Source: Bacteroidota bacterium
Lineage (GTDB): Bacteria > Bacteroidota > Ignavibacteria > UBA10030 > UBA8401
NCBI GenBank assembly: GCA_021796215.1
Contig: JAJYOK010000007.1
Location: 1 to 64,000 of the forward strand
DNA: 64,000 bases
Direction: 5' to 3'
Notes under the pieces: generated by a model
Database searches by the model: none
What the model was told of the DNA's origin: nothing
The model's input: only the letters and a program-made list of their open reading frames with translations
In this document: in pieces, positions 1-10,200 of the stretch
How the letters are laid out: every line of letters begins with the position of its first letter
Position numbering within the stretch: the first letter of the stretch is position 1
Position numbers and translations under genes: made by a program

Positions 1-3000
1 GTAACAGCAAGTAATAGTTTTACCGTCTCCGGAGTGCTGGCACTGAATGGCAATCTTGTGATGGGCTCGTACACACTTGATCAAGGGACGACAGGAACAA
101 TCAGCGGAACGGGAGATGTCACTGGTAACGTCCGGCGCAGCGGCACATTGTCAACAGGCGTCGCCTACAGTTTTGGAAGTCAATTCACAACAATCAATTT
201 TGCTTCGGGCACGCTTCCTGTTTCGATCACAATGAATATTACCACCGGTTCGGCGCCGCCGGAAAAACCGGAAGCAATTCTTCGCTATTATACAATTACC
301 ACAACCGGCGGCGGTTCGTATTCAGCGACAGCACAATTGCGGTTCCTATCAGGAGAACTGAACGGCAACGACCCTTCGACTCTTTCGCTCTGGCAACAAG
401 TGGGCGTGAATCCATATCTTGATCAGCGGAAAACAACCAACGATCTTGTAAATAATTGGGTATCGAAAGCTTCTATTACTTCTATTGTCGGTACATGGAC
501 ATTGAGTAAACAAAGTCCATTGGGATTTAACGCCGCAATTTCGGGAAATTGGAACAGCGGAGCGACGTGGGGCAACAGCGGCAATGATGTCGAAGGATCG
601 GGCTATCCGGGCGTGAACGATATTGCAAACATCAGCAACAACGTTATCGTGACGCTGACGGCAGATCAATCGTGCACAAAGCTGTACGTGTACGGTCATT
701 CAGTAGATGGAACTTCAACGCTTGCGATTGGCTCGTACGCTCTCAGCGTAGGAACTGGAGGCGTGCAGATTGCCGGAGGAACGACAGACGCGCGAATTGC
801 ACAGGTTACCATAAGCGGCGGCACGCTGAGCGTGAACGGCAATGTCACATTCAGTTCGTCTTCTGCTGTGCGGGCAGTGCTTGATATGAGCTTAAGCGCA
901 AACAGTACACTTTCGTTGACCGGCTCGATGACAAAAAGCAGCGCAGGTACATTTACTCCGGGAATATCCGGTATTGTTAATTTCATAGGAACGGCAGGCG
1001 GCCAGACGCTGAATGTTTCAAGCTTTGCATTTGCAAACGTCTATATCAACAACACGAGCGGAAGCGGAGTAACAACGAACGCAAATATCACGACGAGCAA
1101 TGTTACGGGAAATATCCGCATTCAATCAGGATTATTCAGTAACGGCGGCTATTCGATTTCTGGAAATGTGTCGGATACATTTCAGGTTGCAAACGGAACA
1201 TCATTATATCTTGTCGGAACCACGAGTTTTCCAACTGGCTTTGTGCCGCTCCTGGGATCAACAAGCGTGGTGAATTATTCGGGCGGCACCCAAGTGGTTG
1301 ATAGTTTGTCTTTTGGAAATCTTACACTGAGCGGCACCGGCGGCAAAACGATTTCGGCAGGACTTGTTGTGAGCGGAACATTCACTTATTCAAGCAGCGG
1401 CTCGACCTCTTTGCCGCCAACGCCGGGGGAAAACTTAACCTGCTCGCAATTTGCATTGAGTTCCGGTACATTTTCAGACAACGGACGGACAATCACTGTG
1501 ACTGGTTCCGGTGCGGGAGTATGGCAGAAAACGGGCGGCACATTTTCGACGACAGGAACCGTTGCGTTTACCGGCACCTCGCCGCAGATTAGCACTTCGA
1601 ATTTTGGCACATTGCAAATTAACGTCGGACTGGGGAATACGGCGACGGCATCAGGAAATCTTACGGCAACAAATTTTGCGCTGCAATCGGGTACATTCGA
1701 TCCGGGGAATAATTTGATGACGATCTCATCTGCTTTTTCACTTTCTTCCGGAACAATTTTGAAAGTCAACACTTCAACATTTGCCGGAAATTATTCTCTC
1801 GCACCGACAAGTATTGCTTCAGGTTCAACAGTTGACTATACAAATTCTTCTGCAACAGTTGCCGGAACGTTTGTCTATTCAAATTTGAAAATCAGTGGGA
1901 CAGTGAGCGGTACATCTACAGCAAGTGTCAGCGGCACGTTTACAGTAGCCGGCACTTTCAATAATCCGGGCGGCACCATAACGATGAAGAATGGAGGTTC
2001 AATTGTTGTGTCGGGCGGAACATTGGATTTTACCAACCTCACAATTGACAGCAATGCAACGGTTACTTCCGCGGCGAGTTTTGGAGTGAATGGAACACTT
2101 CAGGAATATTCCGGAGCTGTATTTGCTCCGGCGGGAACGCTGACAATGAACGGCGGTTCCACAATTTCAAACGCAGGAATTTTGACGTTTACAACTTTGT
2201 CAATTGCTGGGTCGGTAACGTCGAATACGAGTTTTAGAGTGAACGGAACTCTTAATGTCGGAGCGTCTGGGAATTTGAGTCCTGCGAGTGGAGTAATTAC
2301 GATGATTGGCACTTCAACAATTATCAATGCGGGTGTTTTGAAATTTGCTACATTGCTTGATTCAGGAACAGTAACAACTTCATCAAATTTTTCGATTGAT
2401 ACCTCGATTATTGTTGCTGCAAGCGGAAACTTAACGGCGAGCGGCGGCACTATAACAATGAATGGTGGTTCATTAATTCAGAATTCCGGCTCGCTGACGT
2501 TTTATAATTTAACCTGCGCATCGGGAAGCCCGGTGACTTCGTCGGGCAGTTTCAGTGTTTCGGGAATAATGAATGTTGCATCCGGCGCATCGTTTAATCC
2601 GACCGGCACCGTTACCATGAACGACGGCTCCTCATTTACTATCAGCGGCACTGACACACTGAACAATGTGACTGTTGGAAGCGGGACTGTAACCGGAAAT
2701 ACAAGTATCAATATTCGCGGTGTGCTGACATTAAACGGCACACTTTCAATGGGCGCAAATACACTGTGGATGGATTCAAGTGCAACGACATCGGGCACAG
2801 GCGATGTTTCCGGAAATGTGAATCGAACAACAATGCTAACAGGAGTTTCGTACAGCTTTGGCAATCAATATACAACAATAACTTTTGCTTCCGGTACACC
2901 ACCAACGTCACTCACCGTAGGCATTACCATCGGCCAGGCTCCGAGTGCGAAAACTGACGCCGTATTGCGGGAATATTCGATGACGGAAAGCGGCGGGTCG

Positions 3001-6000
3001 GGATACTCAGTGACGGTGCGCTTGCATTATCTTGATGTGGAATTAAACGGGAATACAGCGTCGAGCTTGACTGTGTGGGAAAAGATCAGCGGGGTGTATT
3101 CAAATCAAGGCAAAGCAAATTATGATCTCGTCAATAAATGGTTTGAACAATCTGGCTTCACATCGTTAGGAACAAATTGGACGCTTGCGAATCAGCCGGC
3201 GGCGGGATTTACATCAAGTGCTTCCGGAAACTGGAGCGTTGGAGCGACCTGGGGAAATCCGGGGAATAATGTGGAAGGCTCCGGTTACCCCGGACCGACG
3301 GATATCGCAACAATCAATAATAATCTTACGGTTACTCTTGATGGAAACAGAACTGTCTATCAGCTGAAGATCACCGGTTCTACAGTGGCAAACGGTACTA
3401 CGACATTTAATATGGGAAGCTACAATCTCAATGTCGGCGGCGGCGGCATAACGCTTTCGCAAGGAAGTTCTACATCACGTATTGCCAAACTTATTGATAC
3501 GACAGGAACTCTTACTGTTGACGGAGACATTACATTCACTGCTTCGTCGGCAACTGCCGCAGTATTGGATATGAGCTCCGGCGCAGCAACATTGAATCTG
3601 GCGGGCAATCTCACTCGCAATACTACAGGCACATTAAATACGGGCACAAACAGCACAATTAATTTCAACAGTTCGACGATTAATCAGATTGTAAATGTGA
3701 CAAATTTCACGTATGCTAATGTCGTGTTTAATAATTCCAGTGTCAGTGGCGCAACGATTGGCGCGGCGGTTACGACAACCAACGTGACAGGAAATATTGA
3801 AGTTCAATCGGGTGTGTTTTCAAACGGCGGTTTCGCCATAGCCGGGAACGCCGGCAAATCTTTTCTTGTGGACAGTGCGGCCGTTTTTCAATTAACTGGT
3901 ACGAGCGGATTTCCTTCCGGTTTTGGTACAACAACGCTGCATCAATCGAGCACAGTACAATATTCCGGCGGCGCGCAGACTATCAGCAATTTGAGCTACG
4001 GAAATTTGACACTTGCCGGTAATGGCGCAAAAACAATCAATACATTGCTGAGTGTGGCAGGAACATTTACCTATTCCAGTTCCGCTGCGACATCGTTGTC
4101 ATCAACCGCGGGACAAGATTTGACGACGAACAGCTTTGTGATGAATTCCGGAACGCTCAGCGACAACGGGCGGACTATCTTTGTTACCGGAACAGGCAGT
4201 GTTGTATGGATAAAGAATGGCGGTACCTTTAACGCGGCTGGGAGAGCAAAGTTTATTGGTGCATCGCCGCAAATTGGTGTTTCGAATTTTGATACGCTCG
4301 AAGTTGCCGTTGCCGGCACGGCAACAGCAGCAGGAATTTTGACGCCGACTAATTTTGTCCTGACAAGCGGAACGTTTGATCCTTCGTCGTACGGTCATAC
4401 CATCACAACGAATTTTACACTTGCCGCAGGAACAACACTGCTTGTCCGCGGCGCGGAGTTTATAACGAATTACAGCAAGGTGCCGACACAAATTGATCCA
4501 ACAAGTACAATAGAATATTCAAGCTCCGCCGTACAAACGATTTCTTCTTCAATGACATACGGAAATCTTACTCTGACGGACGGCGGTTCAAATGCTAAAT
4601 CTGCCGGTGGAAATTTGAAGATTGACGGCACCTTAACGATTAATTCTGGAGCGACATTTGACGGCAGCACATACACCGATTCGCTCTACGGCGATTTTAT
4701 CAGTAACGGAACATTCACTCCATCTTATTCTACAATTGTTTTTGCCGGAAGCTCCGCGTCAAATATCACTGGCGCTTCGACGTTCTATGGGCTTGCCGTG
4801 AACAAAACAAGTGCAAGCACAGCTGTTGATTTGAATAATAATATTAGTGTGTCTACGCTGAATGTGAGTCAGGGAATAATGCAAACGGGCTCTAATGCCG
4901 TGACAATTACCGGCACTCGCACAGGCAACGGAATTATTTTGGGGACAATAACCCATACACACAGTTTTGCGCTTTCAACGCCGTATTCATTTGAAGGTCC
5001 GAATTCTTTAATTACATTCACTTCCGGGACAACGCCAAGTTCCGTCACGATGACAGTTGCACAGACTCCGCCGGCGAATCCAACAATGGTGGCAGTCAAT
5101 CGGTCTGTTACGTTATCGAATACCGGAGGTTCATTTACAGCAACAATGCGTTTGCATTATCTCGACAGCGAAACCGACAGCCTCAATAAATATTATTTGA
5201 CGTTATGGCGGTATTCAAGCGGTTGGTCAAATTTAGGTTACACGGCGCACGACACGACTTCATCAAATAATTATGTTGAAGTCAGCAATATTTCTTCTTT
5301 TGGATCGTGTGCAATTGGCGCCAGCACTTCTTCCAAATCAATTACCGATAATAACGGCGGCGTTGCTAATGCAGGTGACACGTTAACGTGTACAATTACG
5401 GTACAAAATCCATATATTGCCGATAAAACTGCAAACCTTTCCGATACGTTGGATGCTCATTTCCTTCAAGTCGGAACAATCAGCAATTCCGGCAGTATCT
5501 CCGGTCAAACGCTGTCCGGTTCGAATCTTGTTGGAGGAACCGTGGTATGGCCTGCAATTGCACTCGGATCGGGTGCTTCAGTGTCGCGTACAGTCGAGGT
5601 ATGTTCTGATTCTACTATCGGCATAAGTCAAACAATTACCAACTCCGCTCATATAGATTACGGCAGTGGAAATTCGGAAAACGTTTCGGCATCAATTGTA
5701 TTGACCAATTCTCCAAACATCACAATGACAAACATGGTTGATAAACAGCATCCGGCGCCGGGCGACACGTTAACGTACACCATTACAGTAATCAATACTG
5801 GAACAGCAAATGCAACATCGGTTATCCTGACAAACGCGTCACCGAATAACACAACGTTTGCGCCAGATGGCTATGGTGCGGGAATGGGAGTTCAAGTGGA
5901 TGGTGTTGTAAAAACAAATGCTTCCGACGCCGATGAAGTCACGGTCAGCAGCGGAACAATTACAGTGAACTTCGGGATTATGCAGCCGGGAGTTTCACAT

Positions 6001-6036
6001 GAACATATCATTCATTTTAGAACAGTCGTTAATTAA
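1..6036 (+). CDS. Giant repetitive surface protein with C-terminal DUF11 modules (5' end outside window)
   Basis: The frame is open to the left edge, so the N-terminus is missing; the first in-window GTG at 34 need not be the start. The visible part is about 2,000 residues, very rich in Ser, Thr, Gly and Asn, made of short beta-strand repeats of the type seen in beta-helical adhesins. A large module containing SGNWNSGATWGN (about residue 169 from the GTG) returns as SGNWSVGATWGN (about residue 1063), so roughly 890 residues are duplicated; part of it appears a third time near residue 1655. The last 250 or so residues contain two DUF11-like domains, the second beginning with PGDTLTYTITVINTGTA. 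No C-terminal T9SS motif is visible. It lies 54 bp before another DUF11 protein and is probably co-transcribed. I infer a secreted or surface adhesin; the substrate is unknown. Confidence 0.8.
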   Translation, partial: VTASNSFTVSGVLALNGNLVMGSYTLDQGTTGTISGTGDVTGNVRRSGTLSTGVAYSFGSQFTTINFASGTLPVSITMNITTGSAPPEKPEAILRYYTITTTGGGSYSATAQLRFLSGELNGNDPSTLSLWQQVGVNPYLDQRKTTNDLVNNWVSKASITSIVGTWTLSKQSPLGFNAAISGNWNSGATWGNSGNDVEGSGYPGVNDIANISNNVIVTLTADQSCTKLYVYGHSVDGTSTLAIGSYALSVGTGGVQIAGGTTDARIAQVTISGGTLSVNGNVTFSSSSAVRAVLDMSLSANSTLSLTGSMTKSSAGTFTPGISGIVNFIGTAGGQTLNVSSFAFANVYINNTSGSGVTTNANITTSNVTGNIRIQSGLFSNGGYSISGNVSDTFQVANGTSLYLVGTTSFPTGFVPLLGSTSVVNYSGGTQVVDSLSFGNLTLSGTGGKTISAGLVVSGTFTYSSSGSTSLPPTPGENLTCSQFALSSGTFSDNGRTITVTGSGAGVWQKTGGTFSTTGTVAFTGTSPQISTSNFGTLQINVGLGNTATASGNLTATNFALQSGTFDPGNNLMTISSAFSLSSGTILKVNTSTFAGNYSLAPTSIASGSTVDYTNSSATVAGTFVYSNLKISGTVSGTSTASVSGTFTVAGTFNNPGGTITMKNGGSIVVSGGTLDFTNLTIDSNATVTSAASFGVNGTLQEYSGAVFAPAGTLTMNGGSTISNAGILTFTTLSIAGSVTSNTSFRVNGTLNVGASGNLSPASGVITMIGTSTIINAGVLKFATLLDSGTVTTSSNFSIDTSIIVAASGNLTASGGTITMNGGSLIQNSGSLTFYNLTCASGSPVTSSGSFSVSGIMNVASGASFNPTGTVTMNDGSSFTISGTDTLNNVTVGSGTVTGNTSINIRGVLTLNGTLSMGANTLWMDSSATTSGTGDVSGNVNRTTMLTGVSYSFGNQYTTITFASGTPPTSLTVGITIGQAPSAKTDAVLREYSMTESGGSGYSVTVRLHYLDVELNGNTASSLTVWEKISGVYSNQGKANYDLVNKWFEQSGFTSLGTNWTLANQPAAGFTSSASGNWSVGATWGNPGNNVEGSGYPGPTDIATINNNLTVTLDGNRTVYQLKITGSTVANGTTTFNMGSYNLNVGGGGITLSQGSSTSRIAKLIDTTGTLTVDGDITFTASSATAAVLDMSSGAATLNLAGNLTRNTTGTLNTGTNSTINFNSSTINQIVNVTNFTYANVVFNNSSVSGATIGAAVTTTNVTGNIEVQSGVFSNGGFAIAGNAGKSFLVDSAAVFQLTGTSGFPSGFGTTTLHQSSTVQYSGGAQTISNLSYGNLTLAGNGAKTINTLLSVAGTFTYSSSAATSLSSTAGQDLTTNSFVMNSGTLSDNGRTIFVTGTGSVVWIKNGGTFNAAGRAKFIGASPQIGVSNFDTLEVAVAGTATAAGILTPTNFVLTSGTFDPSSYGHTITTNFTLAAGTTLLVRGAEFITNYSKVPTQIDPTSTIEYSSSAVQTISSSMTYGNLTLTDGGSNAKSAGGNLKIDGTLTINSGATFDGSTYTDSLYGDFISNGTFTPSYSTIVFAGSSASNITGASTFYGLAVNKTSASTAVDLNNNISVSTLNVSQGIMQTGSNAVTITGTRTGNGIILGTITHTHSFALSTPYSFEGPNSLITFTSGTTPSSVTMTVAQTPPANPTMVAVNRSVTLSNTGGSFTATMRLHYLDSETDSLNKYYLTLWRYSSGWSNLGYTAHDTTSSNNYVEVSNISSFGSCAIGASTSSKSITDNNGGVANAGDTLTCTITVQNPYIADKTANLSDTLDAHFLQVGTISNSGSISGQTLSGSNLVGGTVVWPAIALGSGASVSRTVEVCSDSTIGISQTITNSAHIDYGSGNSENVSASIVLTNSPNITMTNMVDKQHPAPGDTLTYTITVINTGTANATSVILTNASPNNTTFAPDGYGAGMGVQVDGVVKTNASDADEVTVSSGTITVNFGIMQPGVSHEHIIHFRTVVN

Positions 6037-6090
6037 CAATAATTATATCAATAAAAATTCACAACCATTTTATAAAAAGGAGTTACACTG

Positions 6091-7179
6091 ATGAAAAAGT
6101 TTTTAAGTGCAGCAGCAGTGATTGCTTTTTTATGTTTTCTGAATGTTTCCTTCGCGCAGAAATCAAATCTCGCTATGGGAAACTATACCATCGGCGTCAT
6201 GACTGAGCCGGCTAAGGAAGGCGCCCAGTTCGGTTTTATTCAGGCTACGTCTGTCAAGCCGGAAAAAGGGGAGAAACCGTTCGGGTTTTGGTATTCCGGC
6301 GCAGTGCTTGAATTGAAAGACGCTGCGACCAAAAAAACTCTTGCAACCGTTTCAGCGAATGAACTTACTAATGGCAAGACTGTTGCAGTTGAGGGTGGAA
6401 CCCAAACAACATACAACGTAGGAAATGGTGGAAATAAATTCGATTTGTTAATTGAGTCCGTTATGAAAGCGGACGATGGAATGCCATTAGGAAAAATGCT
6501 TGTTGTGTCTTTCAAAATTAAAGGCGCCAAAGCCGCGAAAGTCAATGCAACACTGAAGATGAAAACAAATGGCGCTGCTGAAAAACTTGGAACGTCTGGA
6601 ATAATATCAAACCGAATTGTGAAAGGTGAGTCAGGTTATCCTGCTATTGTAATTACTGCTGCTGAGCCGGCAAGGATTACCGTGAGCAAGCGCCAGAAAA
6701 AGGAATTACTTCAGGACGTCTCGCTTGAAATCTCAAACGCCTCTCTTTCCACGACAGATTGGTCTAATTTGTTTGTGTTCGATGTAAGTGGTTCCACGGT
6801 GAATGATGCGGGAAAATCAATTGCCCAAGCAAATCACATTGTTAATCGCGTGACAAAAAAAGAATCCACACCGGAAGTAGTGATCTTCAATCGTACGAGT
6901 TCTGCGACGACAACACCGGGAGACACAATTACATTTACTATTTCGTACATGAATATCGGAAACGGCACCGCAACAAATGCCGAAATTACAAATCCAATTC
7001 CGGATGGCGTCACATATCTCGAAGGTTCTGCTGAAGGCGCTAACACGGAAATTTCCATCGATCGAAAAGCAGCCGTTGGAAACCAATTAGGCGAAGCGAC
7101 GCTTGTTCGCTGGAAAGTTACTAAAACAATTCTTCCCGGCGAAGGTGGAAGTGTTTCAATGCGGGCTATTGTTCGATAA
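6091..7179 (+). CDS. Secreted DUF11-domain protein
   Basis: A 362-residue protein with a clear signal peptide (MKK start, hydrophobic core, likely cleavage near residue 22 before QKSN). Residues about 25-260 form an Ala/Lys-rich region I do not recognise. Residues about 265-362 form one DUF11 domain, with TPGDTITFTISYMNIGNG and a closing LPGEGGSVSMRAIV strand. The start is supported by AAAGGAG 7-13 bp upstream of the ATG. It lies between two giant DUF11 proteins with short gaps (54 and 32 bp), so it is likely part of one operon and may be a small structural partner of the same surface layer or fibre. That role is an inference from context. Confidence 0.82.
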   Translation: MKKFLSAAAVIAFLCFLNVSFAQKSNLAMGNYTIGVMTEPAKEGAQFGFIQATSVKPEKGEKPFGFWYSGAVLELKDAATKKTLATVSANELTNGKTVAVEGGTQTTYNVGNGGNKFDLLIESVMKADDGMPLGKMLVVSFKIKGAKAAKVNATLKMKTNGAAEKLGTSGIISNRIVKGESGYPAIVITAAEPARITVSKRQKKELLQDVSLEISNASLSTTDWSNLFVFDVSGSTVNDAGKSIAQANHIVNRVTKKESTPEVVIFNRTSSATTTPGDTITFTISYMNIGNGTATNAEITNPIPDGVTYLEGSAEGANTEISIDRKAAVGNQLGEATLVRWKVTKTILPGEGGSVSMRAIVR

Positions 7180-7211
7180 GAATACACAGTGTGAGTGACA
7201 AAGGTGAAATT

Positions 7212-10200
7212 GTGAAATTCGGTCTGGCACCAAAAGCAATGCAAAGATTTTCGTTCAGCGTGCTTTTGAAAATTTTCGTTATGGCAATTACGACGGCAAG
7301 TAGTTTGTATGCAGCCGGGACACCGGCCGGGACTGTAATCAAATCGGAAGTGGTCGTTACCTACACGTCCGATAAGGGCGTTCGGTTTACAGTGTCCAAG
7401 GAGGTGCAACTGGTTGTTAAACAAGTTGCTGCTGTAAACCTCACGCCAGGCTCGTTGAGCACCACAGCGCATTTAGGGAATTTTACAATTTTTCCTCTCA
7501 CACTTGTTAATTCGGGAAACGGCTCAGATAACTTTTCTTTTAATGCCGCAAGCAGTTCGGGGAAGGAAATTGCTGTGTTTAAAGATGTTGACGGCAGCGG
7601 ATCACTAACTGCCGGCGATACGCTCGCCGGGCGATTGACGACTTCCGGTGCACTTGCAGAAGATTCCTCTATGGGCATTTTTGTGCGTGTTAGTATTCCG
7701 GATGACGAAGCGTTAAACAATCAGAGCGATCAAACATCGTTAACGGCAACTTCAAATTTTGACGCTGCAAAAAAAGTTGTATCGTTATTAAATTCAACTG
7801 TCAGGTCTCCGATTATTCACCTTCAAAATGCTTTATCAGTTAATAATCCTTCGCCCACTGTACCGGGTCCGGTAACCTATACACTTTCATTCACTAATAC
7901 TGGATCAGATTCTGCAACAAATGTTGTTGTGAGCCAAAAGTTGGATCAGCGATTTTCTTTTCTCAGTGCAACTGCTGGCGGCATTCGTTCAGGTACTGAT
8001 TCTGTTTTGTGGAATTTGTCCTCTATTGCACCAGGCGCTTCGGTAACAGTGAGTGTTACGGTAAATCTTGTTCAGGGAATTCTTAACGGAACTATAATCC
8101 CGGACAGCATGAACGTTACTTTTGGCGATGGTTCACTTCGTCGGACAAAAACCTCAAACAGCGTTACAATTTCTGTCACTTCGACTTCAAATCAACCAAA
8201 TTTCGATTTCTCCTATTCGCTTCCAGATTCGAATGTAATTGCGGGGGATACAGTTCAGATATGGTTGAAATTTAAAAACACAGGCAGTGTTACAGCCGAT
8301 ACACTGACAATTCAAAACACGATTTCAGATTCACGGCTGCATCTGCTGAACGCTTCCGGCAGTGGAGTTGTTCATGGCGACACTGTGACATGGAGGCGTT
8401 TTCATTTCGTCCCGTCAAGTTCAGGTTCTGTGTTCTTTAGAGTTGTCATCCCCTCGGGTTTTCCTGCAGGCACATTTCTTGTTTCTGTCGGTACTCTTTC
8501 GTGGCATGATTATTCACAAACAATTTCTCAGCATTTGACTGTAGGTTCATTTGCGCGGCTCGAAGTTTCAGTCGTTCCCAGCTTGTCAGTTGTCGGCTCT
8601 GGCAGAACAATTGATTATCAGATTATTGTTAAAAATACCGGAAACAGCAACGCTCTTAGCGGCGTATTGACTGATACATTAGGCACAACAGGAACTGTCG
8701 TTCAAGTTTCTCCTTTTCCGCATGTTGTTTTTGACGGTGGAAATGCGATGCGCTGGAATCTAGGGACGCTTCCTTCTTCTTCGCAACGGACATTTTTCTT
8801 GACAGCACGAGCGTTTCCAAATCTTGGAACGAGCGAGTTAAGGAATATCGCATCGTTATCTGCTTCCAACATTACAGAGCCGTCAATACAGGAAACGCTG
8901 ACGCCAATTGTTTCTGTCAGACCGGCAACAATAACATTACACGCCTCTGAACAATATATTTTTGGACAAGTCAATCAGGACAGCACAAAAATTTCTGCTT
9001 CGCTTTCAGACTCGCTGGGTTCACCGATTCCTGACGGCGTTCCTGTTGTTTTTACGACAACGCTCGGAACATTTTCGAATGATACTTCTTCGTTTACGGT
9101 ATTTACAATGAACGGATCGGCATCGGCATTTCTTCATTCTGCAGATGTTGCAAATGATGTTCGGACAGCAAATGTCACAGTAACGGCAGGTGTGCCGCAA
9201 TTCGGTACAGCTAGTGCCGGCATAGATATTATTATGTATCCGAACGCAATCACGGGCTTTGTCAAGGAAATAACAGGGAATAGTGTTATACCGGTCGTGG
9301 GTGCGATCGTACGAGTATATAGTGATTACGACACGGTACATTATGTCGGCATTGATACAAGCGATGATCAGGGATTGTATTTTGTTGCCTTAAAACACGA
9401 TTTTACAGCAAAGTATTTTATTGCAAAGATTACTGCGCTCGATAATTTTGGCGAGCCTGTAACATGGTCTACAATATTCACACAGGGAACACAACCTAAA
9501 CCCGCGGTCAAAGCTTTAAGCAGCATTGAAGGCAGATTACAATATCTCGGTACAAATTCCCCCGCACCTATTTCGGGAATTCCATTATTTCTTGATTCGT
9601 TAGGTTTATTATCTGCACAGGGAAGCGCCGGCAAAGGTGCAAGCACTCTTACATTCAACGTGCAGAAAAGCATCACGGATAAAAATGGACGGTACCTTTT
9701 TGAGAATTTACAGCCTGCAGTATATAAAATTTGGGTCGACTCCGCAAAATATCCGCAATATGCCGGCTGTGACACGATAGCGCTTTCAGGGCACGGTATC
9801 TTTACAATCAATGCAAATATTCTTGTTCAAGTTGATTCTTCTGCGGCGATGACAATGACGGTCCCGGATACGGTTTATGCGGACAGCACGTATATGCTAT
9901 TAATTCACGTAGCGAATACCGGCAATGTTAATCACACAAACATAACAGTGCGCGATACATTGAATGCACACTTTACTTTTCTTGGTGCTGCCAAAAGTGT
10001 TTTCGATTCGCTGTCTTATGATTCTTCATCGCATGCAGTGGAATGGGGTTCTGCAGTAATGCTGCATAAAACCGACACAACACTTTGGGTAAGAGTCGGT
10101 TTTGTACCGAATATACCGGACGGGACAGTTCTTACAAACAGAGCGTGGATGAAATCAGACCAGCTTAGCTCGTCGCTTACAAGCCAGCGGACAATGATTG

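Noticed and set aside
1386-1772. Long antisense open frames inside the first surface gene, such as 1386-1772 and 2100-2450 on the minus strand
   Set aside because: They mirror the Ser/Thr/Gly-rich sense repeats, lack ribosome sites and encode Val/Pro/Ala-rich text without domain signs.
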